Below, in pieces: positions 24,757 through 33,918 of a stretch of 64,000 bases of DNA (position 1 is its first letter; each line of letters starts with the position of its first letter). Where the stretch lies: NCBI RefSeq assembly GCF_000455125.1, contig NZ_AUWR01000071.1:22468-86467 (forward strand). Direction: 5' to 3'. The notes below the pieces were generated by a model that worked only from the letters and a program-made list of their open reading frames with translations, was not told the DNA's origin and ran no database searches. The stretch comes from Mycobacterium sp. UM_WGJ (GTDB lineage: Bacteria; Actinomycetota; Actinomycetes; Mycobacteriales; Mycobacteriaceae). Made by a program: the position numbers and the translations under genes.

Positions 24757-26244
24757 ATGTCGACCCTCGGTGATCTGCTCGCCGAACACACCGTTCTGCC
24801 CGGCAGTGCGGTGGACCACCTGCATGCGGTGGTCGGGGAGTGGCAGCTGCTGGCGGACCTGTCGTTCGCCGACTACCTGATGTGGGTGCGCCGCGACCCC
24901 GACGCCGACGGTGCCCTGGTGTGCGTGGCGCAATGCCGGCCCAACACCGCGCCCACCGTACTGCTGAGTGACGCCGTCGGCACCATCGTCGTGCCGGAGT
25001 GGATGCCGCTGGCGGTCGCCGCCTTCGAATCGGGCGTCATCGGTCGAGAAGGTATTGCCGGACAACGCAATATGGAAGCGGTACCGGTGCGCCACGGCGA
25101 CCGGATCGTGGCCGTGCTGACCCACCAGACCGCGTTGACGGGCCGACGGGAGTCCAGCCGGCTGGAAGCGGCCTACTTGGATTGCGCGGCCGACTTGGTG
25201 CACATGATCTCCGAGGGCACCTTCCCAGACGTCGGCGACATCGCGGTGTCGCGCTCGAGTCCGCGCGTGGGAGACGGGTTCATCCGGCTGGCCGTCGACG
25301 GCACGGTCCGTTACGCCAGCCCGAATGCGGTGTCGGCCTACCACCGCATGGGCCTGGCCGCCGAACTGGCCGGCCACGACCTGGTCGCCATCACCCGGCC
25401 GCTGATCTCCGACCCATTCGAGGCTCACGAACTGGCCGAACATGTGCGTGAGTCGCTGTCCGGTGGCTCGAGCATGCGGTTCGAGGTCGACGCGGCCGGA
25501 GCGGTCGTTCTGTTGCGCACCCTGCCGCTGATCGTGCACGGCCGGCCGGCGGGGGCGGCGGTGCTGGTTCGCGACGTCACCGAGGTGAAGCGCCGCGACC
25601 GCGCGCTGCTCTCCAAGGACGCGACCATTCGAGAGATCCATCATCGAGTGAAGAACAATCTGCAGACCGTGGCGGCGCTGCTGCGCCTGCAGGCCCGCCG
25701 CACAACCAGTACCGAAGGCCGCGAGGCGCTGCTGGAGTCGGTGCGGCGGGTGTCGTCGATCGCACTGGTCCACGAAGCGCTGTCGATGTCGGTCGACGAG
25801 GTGGTGAACCTCGACAAGGTGATCGACCGCATCCTGCCGATGATGAACGACGTTGCCAGCGTGGATATCCCGATTCATGTCGCCCGGATCGGGTCGATCG
25901 GGTCGCTGGACGCCGACCGGGCTACCGCCTTGATCATGGTGATCACCGAACTGGTGCAGAACGCGATCGAGCACGCCTTTGAGGCAGAGGCCGACCGGCG
26001 AGCGGTGACCATCCGGGCCGAACGTTCGGCGCGTTGGCTCGACGTCGTGGTCCACGACGACGGCCACGGGCTTCCCGACGGGTTCCGACTGGAGACTTCC
26101 GACCGGCTCGGCCTGCAGATCGTCAACACGCTGGTCTCGGCGGAGCTCAACGGCTCGCTGACCGCGCAAGACGCGCCGGGCGGCGGAACCGAGATGGTGC
26201 TGCGCATCCCGGTCGGCGGTCGCCGGCTCCGTCAGGCGTTGTGA
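24757..26244 (+). CDS. pdtaS: Sensor histidine kinase PdtaS
   Basis: A soluble sensor kinase of 495 residues that phosphorylates the RNA-binding antiterminator PdtaR. An N-terminal GAF domain (about 1-150) and a PAS domain (about 170-280) precede a HisKA_2-type phosphoacceptor box with the likely acceptor His295 in IREIHHRVKNNLQTVAALLR. The ATPase domain has ITELVQNAIEHAF and VVHDDGHGLPDGF. There are no transmembrane segments. It is ortholog of Rv3220c, and pdtaR lies elsewhere in mycobacteria. Confidence 0.95.
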   Translation: MSTLGDLLAEHTVLPGSAVDHLHAVVGEWQLLADLSFADYLMWVRRDPDADGALVCVAQCRPNTAPTVLLSDAVGTIVVPEWMPLAVAAFESGVIGREGIAGQRNMEAVPVRHGDRIVAVLTHQTALTGRRESSRLEAAYLDCAADLVHMISEGTFPDVGDIAVSRSSPRVGDGFIRLAVDGTVRYASPNAVSAYHRMGLAAELAGHDLVAITRPLISDPFEAHELAEHVRESLSGGSSMRFEVDAAGAVVLLRTLPLIVHGRPAGAAVLVRDVTEVKRRDRALLSKDATIREIHHRVKNNLQTVAALLRLQARRTTSTEGREALLESVRRVSSIALVHEALSMSVDEVVNLDKVIDRILPMMNDVASVDIPIHVARIGSIGSLDADRATALIMVITELVQNAIEHAFEAEADRRAVTIRAERSARWLDVVVHDDGHGLPDGFRLETSDRLGLQIVNTLVSAELNGSLTAQDAPGGGTEMVLRIPVGGRRLRQAL

Positions 26245-26263
26245 GGCAGGTCTCGACACAAAA

Positions 26264-26296
26264 CGACGCGGCCCCGACTGAGTCGGGGCCGCGTCG
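26264..26296. terminator. Bidirectional hairpin between pdtaS and whiB1
   Basis: A perfect 15-bp stem (CGACGCGGCCCCGAC / GTCGGGGCCGCGTCG) with loop TGA, followed by a short T-run on the plus strand. It ends both convergent genes. Confidence 0.88.
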
Positions 26297-26308
26297 CTTT
26301 GTCTGGGG

Positions 26309-26563
26309 TCAGACCCCGCTGCGCGCCCGCGTCCGAGCGTTGCGGCGCTTGAGCGCACGTCGCTCGTCTTCGCTCATGCCGCCCCACACGCCGGCGTCCT
26401 GGCCGGTCTCCAGCGCCCAGGTCAGGCACTCGGTGACCACCGAGCAACGGGTGCAGACCTGCTTAGCGGAAGCAATCTGGGCGAGAGCCGGGCCGCTGTT
26501 TCCCACCGGGAAGAACAGCTCCGGGTCCTCGTCGCGACAGACCGCCTTGTGGCGCCAATCCAT
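26309..26563 (-). CDS. whiB1: Transcriptional regulator WhiB1 ([4Fe-4S], NO-sensitive)
   Basis: An 84-residue Wbl protein that binds sigma A and senses nitric oxide through its cluster; it is essential in M. tuberculosis. The cluster cysteines are Cys9, Cys37, Cys40 and Cys46 (QVCTRCSVVTEC). The turn GVWGGM and the basic C-terminus ALKRRNARTRARS are as in WhiB1. The ribosome binding site is TAAGGAG. Confidence 0.97.
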   Translation of the reverse strand: MDWRHKAVCRDEDPELFFPVGNSGPALAQIASAKQVCTRCSVVTECLTWALETGQDAGVWGGMSEDERRALKRRNARTRARSGV

Positions 26564-26818
26564 AGGTCTCCAACTCCTTACTTTGGGCGCAGCGGGGTGC
26601 GCTAGTGCTTTTCGACTGTGTATAAGCGGCGCAAGAAATGATTACGGCTTGCATCCGATCGCTCGATCGTTTCACAGCTTGGACAGATGTCAAGGGTGCG
26701 CTTTATCACGTGGTCAAGGTCACGTTTTCGCGGGGCTGCTGACGGCGTTCCTGTGCAGGTGTACTACAGTGGGATGAACTGTGCGCTCAGTGAGCGATTG
26801 GAGCGCTATCTTCGCAGA
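26564..26818 (-). promoter_or_regulatory. whiB1 upstream region with candidate -10 and Crp-like site
   Basis: On the minus strand a TATACA -10 lies at 26624-26619. Further upstream, CGTGG-N6-TCACG at 26709-26724 approximates the Crp consensus TGTGA-N6-TCACA in its inner bases. Crp control of whiB1 is established in M. tuberculosis, but this site is a weaker match and far from the -10. The rest of the 255-bp gap shows no gene. Confidence 0.4.
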
Positions 26819-27784
26819 TCAGCGAGCTTTCTCTAGCGGAGGGGCGACGACGTCCAGCGCGTCGGGAACCGCCCGGAACGTCATCGCGGTACGCAGCCCG
26901 AGATATTCGCCATCGATCTGAGTCGCTATCGGTGTGTCGCCGGCATCCACCCGCAGCGCGGCCACATCGTCGTCGCGGATGAGCTGTTTGGCGCGCAATT
27001 TGGGCCGTTTCGACAGCATCTGCCGAACCAGCCTCAGCGTGGGCAGAACTTTCATGCTGGTGGTCGCGAACACGCCCATTCCCGACTCGAAGGTGGTGTC
27101 GGGGTTGGTCCACACGCACCGCTCGTCGGCATAGGTCCACGGAGCGCAGTTCGAGACGAACACGAAGTGCACCCCTTCGACCGGTTGGTCGTCGCCCAGC
27201 TGCAAGGTCAATGTCGGCGCCCGGCGGGTGGTGGCCAGTACCGCGGGGACCGCCGCGCGGATGTAGCGCAGTGGGGTGACGGCGTGGCCCTTCTCGCGTT
27301 CGGCCTCCACCGCGGCCACCACTTCGCCGTCGACTCCCATGCCGGCGTTGAGAACCGACCACCGCTCGCCGCAGTCGATAAGCCCGATCCGGCGCCACGC
27401 GGGCCGGCCGGTTGGGGGGTTGATCAATTCGATGAGCTGATTGGTGGCGGCGATCGGGTCGGCCGCGATGCCCAGCGAACGCGCGAACACGTTCGCCGAC
27501 CCGCCGGGCACCACCGCCACCGCCGGCAGGTGCGCCGGTGGCGGTGAACCAGGTGCCCCGAGCAGGCCGTTGACCACGCCGTGCACGGTCCCGTCGCCGC
27601 CGTGCGCGATAACCAGGTCGATGCCGTCTCGGCTCGCGGCCTGACTGATCTCGATGGCATGGCCGCGATAGTCGGTGTGCACCACGGTCAGGTCGAGGCG
27701 GCTCTTGAGCGCGTGGGCGAGCAGATCGCGCCCCGCCGGCGTAGTGGATGTGGCATTGGGGTTCACGATCAGCACGGCGCGCAC
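26819..27784 (-). CDS. Diacylglycerol/sphingosine kinase-like protein (Rv3218-like)
   Basis: 321 residues from the GTG at 27784, which opens MRAVLIVNPNATSTTPAGRD and gives the length I recall for Rv3218. It has the lipid-kinase catalytic domain with nucleotide motif HGGDGTVHGVVNGLLG, VVPGGSANVFARSLG and the C-terminal QIDGEYLG. The family phosphorylates diacylglycerol or related lipids; the substrate here is not known. It is divergent from the following small membrane gene, sharing a promoter region of about 56 bp. Confidence 0.88.
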   Translation of the reverse strand: MRAVLIVNPNATSTTPAGRDLLAHALKSRLDLTVVHTDYRGHAIEISQAASRDGIDLVIAHGGDGTVHGVVNGLLGAPGSPPPAHLPAVAVVPGGSANVFARSLGIAADPIAATNQLIELINPPTGRPAWRRIGLIDCGERWSVLNAGMGVDGEVVAAVEAEREKGHAVTPLRYIRAAVPAVLATTRRAPTLTLQLGDDQPVEGVHFVFVSNCAPWTYADERCVWTNPDTTFESGMGVFATTSMKVLPTLRLVRQMLSKRPKLRAKQLIRDDDVAALRVDAGDTPIATQIDGEYLGLRTAMTFRAVPDALDVVAPPLEKAR

Positions 27785-27840
27785 GAAATACGAGTCTATG
27801 GGCATCGGAGGCGATGGGTTCGGGTGGTTACGCTGGCGGC

Positions 27841-28233
27841 GTGAAAGCCGTCGCTGACTCACCGCGCGCTGTGCTCGGCGCCGGCCTGATTGTCGCTGTG
27901 CAGGGCGCGGCCGCCCTTGTTGTCGCGGTGGTGCTGGTACTGCGGGCATTGGCCGGCGCGGATCAGCATGACGCCAATGGCTACGGCACTGCGGCATGGT
28001 TCGCCTTCGTCGGTGTTGCGGTGTCGGCGGCCGGGTGGGCGCTGCTGCGAGGCCGGCGCTTCGGGCGCGGCATAGCAGTGTTCGCCAATCTGCTGCTGTT
28101 GCCGGTCGCCTGGTATCTGGGGGTGGGCTCGCACCGCTGGGGCTACGGCGTGGCGGTCGGCGTGGCGGCGGTGGCGGTGCTGGCGGCGTTGTTCAGTCCA
28201 GCGGCGCTGCGCTGGGCGGAACGACGCCCATAG
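27841..28233 (+). CDS. Integral membrane protein (Rv3217c-like)
   Basis: A 130-residue protein with four predicted membrane helices: GAGLIVAVQGAAALVVAVVL, AAWFAFVGVAVSAAGWALL, GIAVFANLLLLPVAWYLGV and VAVGVAAVAVLAALF. No catalytic motif was seen. The GTG start at 27841 places the first helix correctly. Its last 41 bp overlap the convergent isochorismate synthase gene. Confidence 0.8.
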   Translation: MKAVADSPRAVLGAGLIVAVQGAAALVVAVVLVLRALAGADQHDANGYGTAAWFAFVGVAVSAAGWALLRGRRFGRGIAVFANLLLLPVAWYLGVGSHRWGYGVAVGVAAVAVLAALFSPAALRWAERRP

Positions 28234-29314
28234 CCGACAAGATCGTGCCGAACTTCGTCACCGTCTCGGCCAGTTCCTCGTCCGGGTCGGATTCGGCGAC
28301 GATCCCGCCGCCGGCATGGGCCAGCGCGGATCGGCGGTCGGCGGACAGTTGCGCGCAGCGGATCGAGACCACCCAGCGGCCGTCACCGGCGGCGTCGCAC
28401 CAGCCGACCGCGCCGGCGTAAAAGCCCCGGTCGCCCTCCAGTTCGGTGATGAGATCCACCGCGGCGGCGGTCGGAAGCCCGCCGACCGCGGCCGTCGGAT
28501 GCAGTGCCAGCGCCAAATCCAGTGCAGTGGTGGAGCAGTCGCGCAGTCGACCGGTGATCGGGGTGTTCAGGTGCCACACCGCAGAGGTCCTGCTGAGCTG
28601 TGGTTCCGGCGCTATGTCGAGTTCCACGCACAGTGGCTCGAGGGCCGCACGCAACTGATCGACGACCAGTTGATGCTCGTGGCGGTTCTTGCCGGACTCG
28701 GCCAGCGCGGCTCCGTTGGCGGCATCGACTACCGCATCGGGGGAGCGCGGCGCCGAACCGGCGAAGGGCCGGCAGGTGATTCGGTCGCCTTCGCGGGCGA
28801 CCAACAGTTCAGGACTGGCGCCGACCAGGACCGTGCCGGCGTAGGCCTGCCCGGCCGCGCTCAGCTCGACCAGGTAGCCGTAGCCGCTCGGGTCCGCGGC
28901 GACCAGCCGGTGCAGGAGGGTATCGGCGTCCAGCGGGGCATCGGCGGCCAGGCGCAGCCCGCGGGCCAGCACCACCTTGCGCAGGGCGCTTCGTGGTGCG
29001 GTCAGTTCGTCCAGGGCCCGGCGGATCCGGGCTCGATGCTCGTCGGGCTGCGGAATCTGCGCGACCACGTGGACCGCGGGAAGCGCCGCATCGCGTGCGG
29101 GCGGCAGCGCCTCTTCGCGTCGCACCTCGCGCGGGACGAACAGGGCCGCGGCGGAATCGGGCCGGAAAGGCAGCGCCCCCAACACTATTGGTGCATCACC
29201 GCGCGACAATGCGGCCTGCGCGGCGGTGACATCGGTGAACCCGGCGGTCATCGCGTCGGCCGACAGCGTCCCGGAGGGTCCGGAAAGGACGAACTTCGGT
29301 GGCAGTGTTGTCAC
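28193..29314 (-). CDS. entC: Isochorismate synthase
   Basis: Converts chorismate to isochorismate, an entry step for menaquinone or siderophore precursors. 373 residues from the GTG at 29314, which overlaps the preceding stop as GTGA. Chorismate-family motifs: KVVLARGL with the catalytic Lys, GASPELLV, FAGSAPR, AVGGLPT and ELEGDRGFYAGAVGW, then IRCAQL. Ortholog of Rv3215. It is translationally coupled to the phosphatase-like gene upstream. Confidence 0.92.
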   Translation of the reverse strand: MTTLPPKFVLSGPSGTLSADAMTAGFTDVTAAQAALSRGDAPIVLGALPFRPDSAAALFVPREVRREEALPPARDAALPAVHVVAQIPQPDEHRARIRRALDELTAPRSALRKVVLARGLRLAADAPLDADTLLHRLVAADPSGYGYLVELSAAGQAYAGTVLVGASPELLVAREGDRITCRPFAGSAPRSPDAVVDAANGAALAESGKNRHEHQLVVDQLRAALEPLCVELDIAPEPQLSRTSAVWHLNTPITGRLRDCSTTALDLALALHPTAAVGGLPTAAAVDLITELEGDRGFYAGAVGWCDAAGDGRWVVSIRCAQLSADRRSALAHAGGGIVAESDPDEELAETVTKFGTILSAMGVVPPSAAPLD

Positions 29315-29916
29315 AGCCCTGCGGCCTGAGGTCCGGTCAGGCCGAGCGCGATGAGCTGGCGCACTCCGTGCTCGAAGCCACACACGGCCATCGAGGCCGC
29401 CGCCATCGCGACTCGTGCGCCATCGGCTAACGGCAGCTCCAGCCACCGCGTGATCACAGCCCGGGAGAAGTGGCCGTGTCCGACGAACACCACATCACGC
29501 GAGGGGAGCTGTCGCAGCGCCAACGCAACCATGCGGTCGGCGCGGTCGCTGACCTGCGCCACCGTCTCACCGCCGGCACTGCCGTGTGTCCAGATCAGCC
29601 AGTCGGGTTCGGATTCGCGGATCTGCGCGGTGGTCAGCCCTTCGTAGCGGCCGTAGTCCCACTCGGCGAGGTCGTCGAAGTTCTCATCGACGTGCAGCCC
29701 TGCCAGCTCGGCGGTCACCCGGGCGCGGCGGCGCGGGCTGCAGATCACCAGCGGGTTGTCCAGCGTCAGCTTTGTCAGCGTTGCCCGGGCGGCGACGGCT
29801 TGACGCCGGCCCACCTCAGTCAACTCCAGATCGGTGCGCCCGGTGTGCCGGCCGCTTTGGGACCACTCGGTTTCCCCGTGGCGCAGCAGCAGAAGTCGGT
29901 GCTCCTCGATCCCCAC
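29311..29916 (-). CDS. gpm2: Histidine phosphatase (Rv3214/gpm2-like)
   Basis: A 201-residue histidine phosphatase-superfamily enzyme. The phospho-His is in LLLRHGETEWSQSGRHTGRTD, the second His in FVGHGHFSRAV, and the Glu in EWDYGRYEG. Ortholog of Rv3214, named gpm2 but described as an acid phosphatase rather than a phosphoglycerate mutase, so the mutase name should be treated with care. Confidence 0.92.
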   Translation of the reverse strand: MGIEEHRLLLLRHGETEWSQSGRHTGRTDLELTEVGRRQAVAARATLTKLTLDNPLVICSPRRRARVTAELAGLHVDENFDDLAEWDYGRYEGLTTAQIRESEPDWLIWTHGSAGGETVAQVSDRADRMVALALRQLPSRDVVFVGHGHFSRAVITRWLELPLADGARVAMAAASMAVCGFEHGVRQLIALGLTGPQAAGL

Positions 29917-29993
29917 GTCAGTCGATTCTGCCCGACGGCGGACACCGACCCGCGTTTGGTGCTCCGAGGGCTAAGCCGTGCCAGTATGTCGGT

Positions 29994-30794
29994 GTGACGG
30001 GGATGCGGATCTTGGCGGTTGCCAATCAGAAGGGCGGCGTGGCCAAGACCACGACGGTGGCTTCGCTGGGTGCGGCGATGGCCGAGCTGGGTCGGCGGGT
30101 GTTATTGGTCGACCTCGACCCGCAGGGCTGCCTAACCTTCTCCCTGGGCCACGATCCCGACAAGCTGCCGGTGTCGGTGCACGAAGTGCTGCTCGGCGAG
30201 GTGGAACCCAATACGGCATTGGTGCCGACCGACGAGGGGATGACCCTGCTGCCGGCCAACATCGACCTGGCCGGCGCTGAGGCGATGCTGCTGATGCGGG
30301 CCGGCCGCGAGTACGTTCTGCAGCGGGCGCTGGCCAAGCTCGAAGACGAGTTCGATGTGGTGGTCATCGACTGCCCGCCGTCCTTGGGTGTGCTGACCCT
30401 CAACGGCCTTACCGCGGCCGGCGAGGTGATCGTGCCCCTGCAATGCGAGACCCTCGCGCATCGAGGCGTCGGCCAATTTCTGCGCACGGTCTCCGACGTC
30501 CAGCAGATCACCAACCCCGAGCTGCGTCTGCTGGGTGCCCTGCCGACGCTCTACGACTCGCGCACCACCCACAGTCGCGATGTGTTACTCGACATCGCCG
30601 ACCGCTACGACCTGCCGGTGCTGGCTCCGCCGATCCCGCGGACCGTGCGTTTCGCCGAGGCCAGTGCATCGGGTGCCTCGGTGATCGCCGGGCGCAAGAA
30701 CAAGGGCGCGCAGGCCTACCGTCAGCTGGCCGAGGCCTTGCTCAAGTACTGGAAGAACGGCAAGTCGCTGCCCACGTTTACTCCCGAGGTCTAG
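29994..30794 (+). CDS. ParA/Soj-family ATPase (Rv3213c-like)
   Basis: 266 residues from the GTG at 29994, the same length I recall for Rv3213c; an ATG at 30003 is the alternative. It has the deviant Walker A NQKGGVAKTTTVASLG, Walker A' VLLVDLDPQG and Walker B VVVIDCPPSLG. ParA ATPases move DNA or protein cargoes. No parB or parS is adjacent, so this is an orphan paralog of the chromosomal Soj, and its cargo is unknown. Confidence 0.92.
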   Translation: MTGMRILAVANQKGGVAKTTTVASLGAAMAELGRRVLLVDLDPQGCLTFSLGHDPDKLPVSVHEVLLGEVEPNTALVPTDEGMTLLPANIDLAGAEAMLLMRAGREYVLQRALAKLEDEFDVVVIDCPPSLGVLTLNGLTAAGEVIVPLQCETLAHRGVGQFLRTVSDVQQITNPELRLLGALPTLYDSRTTHSRDVLLDIADRYDLPVLAPPIPRTVRFAEASASGASVIAGRKNKGAQAYRQLAEALLKYWKNGKSLPTFTPEV

Positions 30795-30799
30795 CGGGG

Positions 30800-30898
30800 C
30801 CATCAGCCCAGCGGTGATCGCAAGCGCGGCGGAGCCGGGCGCCGCGGGCCGCCGCCATTAACCCAGCGGTGATCGCAAGCGCGGCGGAGCCGCCGCCA
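30800..30898 (-). repeat. Tandem repeat after Rv3212-like gene (GGCTCCGCCGCGC family)
   Basis: Two tandem copies of a unit containing GTGATCGCAAGCGCGGCGGA (plus strand, at about 30813 and 30869). Each is followed on the minus strand by CCGCTGGG and a stop codon like the end of the adjacent gene. The true stop (TGA, 30901-30899) is thus followed by a TAA and a TGA in the copied context, suggesting duplication of the gene end with the element. The core is shared with 38226-38331. Confidence 0.8.
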
Positions 30899-32134
30899 TC
30901 AGCCCAGCGCGACGACGGCGTCGCCGCGCTGCTCCAATACCGTCGGGCCCGACACCGCCGGGAACACGGTCGAGACCCCGGGCGGGCGGCTCACCGGGAT
31001 GATGCGTTCCGGCGCGCCGGTGTTCTGGTCGAAGACGCCGACCCCGTCGGTCACCGGTATCAGGAGGCGATCGGCCATCCGTACTGCCGGCCCCAACGGA
31101 ACCGCGGCACCCGACGCCGGAATGGTGTAGCGGTAGGTCAGCGTTCCGGAGTCGAACACCATCACCGCATCGCCGGTCCACCAGCAGATCAACCCGGTGG
31201 GCCGCGATACCGGCAGTGCGGCGCTGGCGGGGCTGGGTTTGGCCGGCAGCATGGTCTTGGCGATCGTGGTGCCGGTCTGGTCGACGACCTCGATACGAGG
31301 CTGCGGAGTGGGCAGATAGAGCGCGGTGTTGGTGCCGGCGTCGGAGTCGGTCACCGCGAGCACCCGGGCGCCGGAGTCCGCGGTCACTCCGCGTTCGGCG
31401 ACGTGCTGGGTCTCCGGCTCGTCTTCTTCCTTGCCCGCGCGCAGCAGCGTCAGTTGCAGATCGGACTGGCCCGCGCAGGACTCCAGCACCGATACCGCCG
31501 AGGAGGCCGCCGCTGCCGAGACCAGGGCGCAGCCCTGCCCTCGGCCGCGCGCCGAAGGTTTCACCCGAGCGTCGATCTCCCCGTAAGACATCACTCGCAC
31601 CAGATCTGAACGCCACAGTTCCAGGCGGGTGGCGCCGGCTGAGAGCACCGCGCTGCCCTCAGAGGAGACCCGTACGGCCCGGTCGGCGTAGCTGGTGCGG
31701 GCCGGTCCCCGCAGGCCGTCGGCAGCGACGACCGCGCTGACCTGGCCACACCCGCGGGAATCGGGGTAGACCGCGACGGCGTAGCGGTAGATCCACGACA
31801 CCGCGCACAGGTCGACGTCGCGGGAGTAGCTCCAGCGCTCCTCGCCGGTGGCCGGGTCACGACCACTCATCCGCGGACCGTCACCGGTGATCACCGTGCC
31901 GGAGACCACCACGGGCGCCCAGGTTGCCGGGCTGGCCGCTGTCCACAGCTGCGACAGCGCCGCGGGCACCATCGCCGCCGACGGGGGATTGGTCGCCGAG
32001 TCCGACGCCGACCGGCTGATCGTGGCGCGGGCATCGCTGGTCCACCAGATGACCACTCCGACGACAACGATCACGACCGCGATCAAGGCCGCCGCGACCA
32101 GATCACCGGAGGTGCGGCGCTCGGGTCGTACCAT
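30899..32134 (-). CDS. Membrane-anchored Ala/Val-rich protein (Rv3212-like), likely beta-propeller
   Basis: A 411-residue protein with one N-terminal membrane helix (LVAAALIAVVIVVVGVVIWW, about 12-31) and a long extracytoplasmic part. PQQ/beta-propeller-like blades are suggested by SGRDPATGEERWSYSRDVDLC, RIEVVDQTGTTIAK, MVFDSGTLTYRYTI and VGVFDQNTGAPERII. Five cysteines may form disulfides. No catalytic motif was seen. Cell-envelope location is inferred; function is unknown. Confidence 0.8.
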   Translation of the reverse strand: MVRPERRTSGDLVAAALIAVVIVVVGVVIWWTSDARATISRSASDSATNPPSAAMVPAALSQLWTAASPATWAPVVVSGTVITGDGPRMSGRDPATGEERWSYSRDVDLCAVSWIYRYAVAVYPDSRGCGQVSAVVAADGLRGPARTSYADRAVRVSSEGSAVLSAGATRLELWRSDLVRVMSYGEIDARVKPSARGRGQGCALVSAAAASSAVSVLESCAGQSDLQLTLLRAGKEEDEPETQHVAERGVTADSGARVLAVTDSDAGTNTALYLPTPQPRIEVVDQTGTTIAKTMLPAKPSPASAALPVSRPTGLICWWTGDAVMVFDSGTLTYRYTIPASGAAVPLGPAVRMADRLLIPVTDGVGVFDQNTGAPERIIPVSRPPGVSTVFPAVSGPTVLEQRGDAVVALG

Positions 32135-32148
32135 CTCAGCGGTCTAGC

Positions 32149-33663
32149 TCAGCCGCCGTTAGCGGCAGCGGCCGCGGTCTTGTTCGGGCGACGGCGGCGA
32201 CGGCGCCGCGGCGCACTGGGCCCGGTGGCCTCGGAGTTCGCGGCGGTGCCGGGCTCACCCGCCTCGGCGTTCTGCGGGGCGCCGTCGGTGGCGCTCGCCT
32301 GGCTACCACCGCGGGTGCGCCGACGAGACCGGGTCGGGTTGCGGGGCGCCCGCTGGCGGTCCGCTGCGGTCTCGCGGGTTTCGTCCTCGGACCGCTTGGC
32401 CGGTGACCGGCGCGTCTGGCCGATGGAGCCGCTGACGTCGGTGGGAATGTTGAGCTCGGTGAACAGGTGCGGCGAGCTGGAGTAGGTCTCCGCCGGGTCC
32501 GGGCAGCACAGGTTGAGGGCCTTGTCGATCAGCGTCCAGCGGGCCAGCTCGTCCCAGTCGACCAGGGTGACGGCGACGCCGGTCTTTCCGGCGCGTCCGG
32601 TGCGGCCGATGCGGTGAACGTAGGTCTTCTCATCGTCGGGGCACTGGTAGTTGATGACGTGCGTGACGTCGTCGATGTCGATGCCCCGGGCGGCCACATC
32701 GGTGGCCACCAGCACATCGATGTCGCCGGTGCGGAACGCCTTGAGTGCTTTCTCGCGAGCTACCTGGTTGAGGTCGCCATGCACCGCGCCCACTTTGAAC
32801 CCGCGCTCATTGAGGTCGTCGGCGACCTTCTGGGCGGTGCGCTTGGTGCGGGTGAAGATCATCGTGGCTCCGCGGCCACGGGCCTGCAGCACCCGCGCCA
32901 CCAATTCGGCCTTGTCCAGGGCGTGGGCCCGGTAGACGAACTGCTCGGTGGCGTCGTGCACCGCCGAAGAGTGCGGCGCCTCGGCCCGGATGTGGGTGGG
33001 CTGGTTCATGAAGCTGCGGGCCAGCGTGATGATCGGGCCGGGCATGGTGGCCGAGAACAGCATCGACTGCCGGTCGTCGGGGATACGAGACAAGATGCGC
33101 TCGATGTCGGGCAGGAAGCCCAGGTCCAGCATCTCGTCGGCCTCGTCGAGCACCAGCACCGACAGGCCGCCCAGCTGCAGGTGCCCCTGCTGGGCCAGGT
33201 CGAGTAGCCGGCCCGGGGTGCCCACCACCACGTCGGCACCGGCCTGCAGCGCCTCGATCTGCGGTTCGTAGGGCCGGCCGCCGTAGATGGCCTGCACCGA
33301 CAGCGGGCGGTCCCCGGCGGTCAGGTATTTGGCCGCGTCGGCCAGGTCGCCGGAGACCTGGATGCACAGCTCACGGGTCGGCACCACGACCAACGCTCGC
33401 GGTGCGCCGGTCAGCGGCCGGTCCGGGCTGGTGCTGACCCGCTGTAGCAGCGGGATGCCGAAGCCGTAGGTCTTGCCCATGCCGGTGCGGGCCTGGCCGA
33501 TCAGGTCGTCGCCGGCCAAGGCCAGCGGCAACGTCAGCTCCTGGATCGCGAAGGCGTGCTCGATGCCGTCCTCGGCGAGTGCGCGGACGATCTCGTCGCG
33601 GACGCCCAGCTCGGCGAAGCTCGGAGGGGTAGTGGGAACGGTGGTTGAGATCAATGGGGTCAT
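32149..33663 (-). CDS. rhlE: DEAD-box ATP-dependent RNA helicase RhlE
   Basis: A 504-residue helicase. Motifs: Q motif ([12 protein letters not shown]), I ([11 protein letters not shown], Met in place of the usual Ser/Thr), Ia ([12 protein letters not shown]), II (VLDEADEM), III (FSATMP), IV (MIFTRTKR), V ([13 protein letters not shown]) and VI ([10 protein letters not shown]). The C-terminal tail is basic and ends in a run of arginines, probably for RNA or ribosome binding. Ortholog of Rv3211. Confidence 0.95.
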   Translation of the reverse strand: MTPLISTTVPTTPPSFAELGVRDEIVRALAEDGIEHAFAIQELTLPLALAGDDLIGQARTGMGKTYGFGIPLLQRVSTSPDRPLTGAPRALVVVPTRELCIQVSGDLADAAKYLTAGDRPLSVQAIYGGRPYEPQIEALQAGADVVVGTPGRLLDLAQQGHLQLGGLSVLVLDEADEMLDLGFLPDIERILSRIPDDRQSMLFSATMPGPIITLARSFMNQPTHIRAEAPHSSAVHDATEQFVYRAHALDKAELVARVLQARGRGATMIFTRTKRTAQKVADDLNERGFKVGAVHGDLNQVAREKALKAFRTGDIDVLVATDVAARGIDIDDVTHVINYQCPDDEKTYVHRIGRTGRAGKTGVAVTLVDWDELARWTLIDKALNLCCPDPAETYSSSPHLFTELNIPTDVSGSIGQTRRSPAKRSEDETRETAADRQRAPRNPTRSRRRTRGGSQASATDGAPQNAEAGEPGTAANSEATGPSAPRRRRRRRPNKTAAAAANGG

Positions 33664-33918
33664 GCGCGGGCAGATGCCTTTCGAAGTCGGCGCGGTATGT
33701 CAGTCGATCGCGGTGCGGGTCGGGGCGCACACACTGGAGACGGTCGATACTTTGCCCATATTCGGAGGCACCGCCGGGGGCCCTGCACTCGCCGAGGAGG
33801 CGGGCCAACCACGTGTACGCACATTGCGCGGCAGCACCGAATAGGCACTGCCTGAGCATGATCCTACCTGGTCGGGCCGGGCATCGGTCCATTGCCGCGG
33901 AACGCATACAGTGTGGTG

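Noticed and set aside
24691-26358. About 555-codon minus-strand frame
   Set aside because: Antisense to pdtaS, whose motifs are unmistakable; composition is typical of a shadow frame.
30781-30900. Possible short ORFs in the tandem repeats (AVIASAAEPG-like)
   Set aside because: They are the same repeat read in frame by chance and recur at 38274 on the other strand; no start signals.
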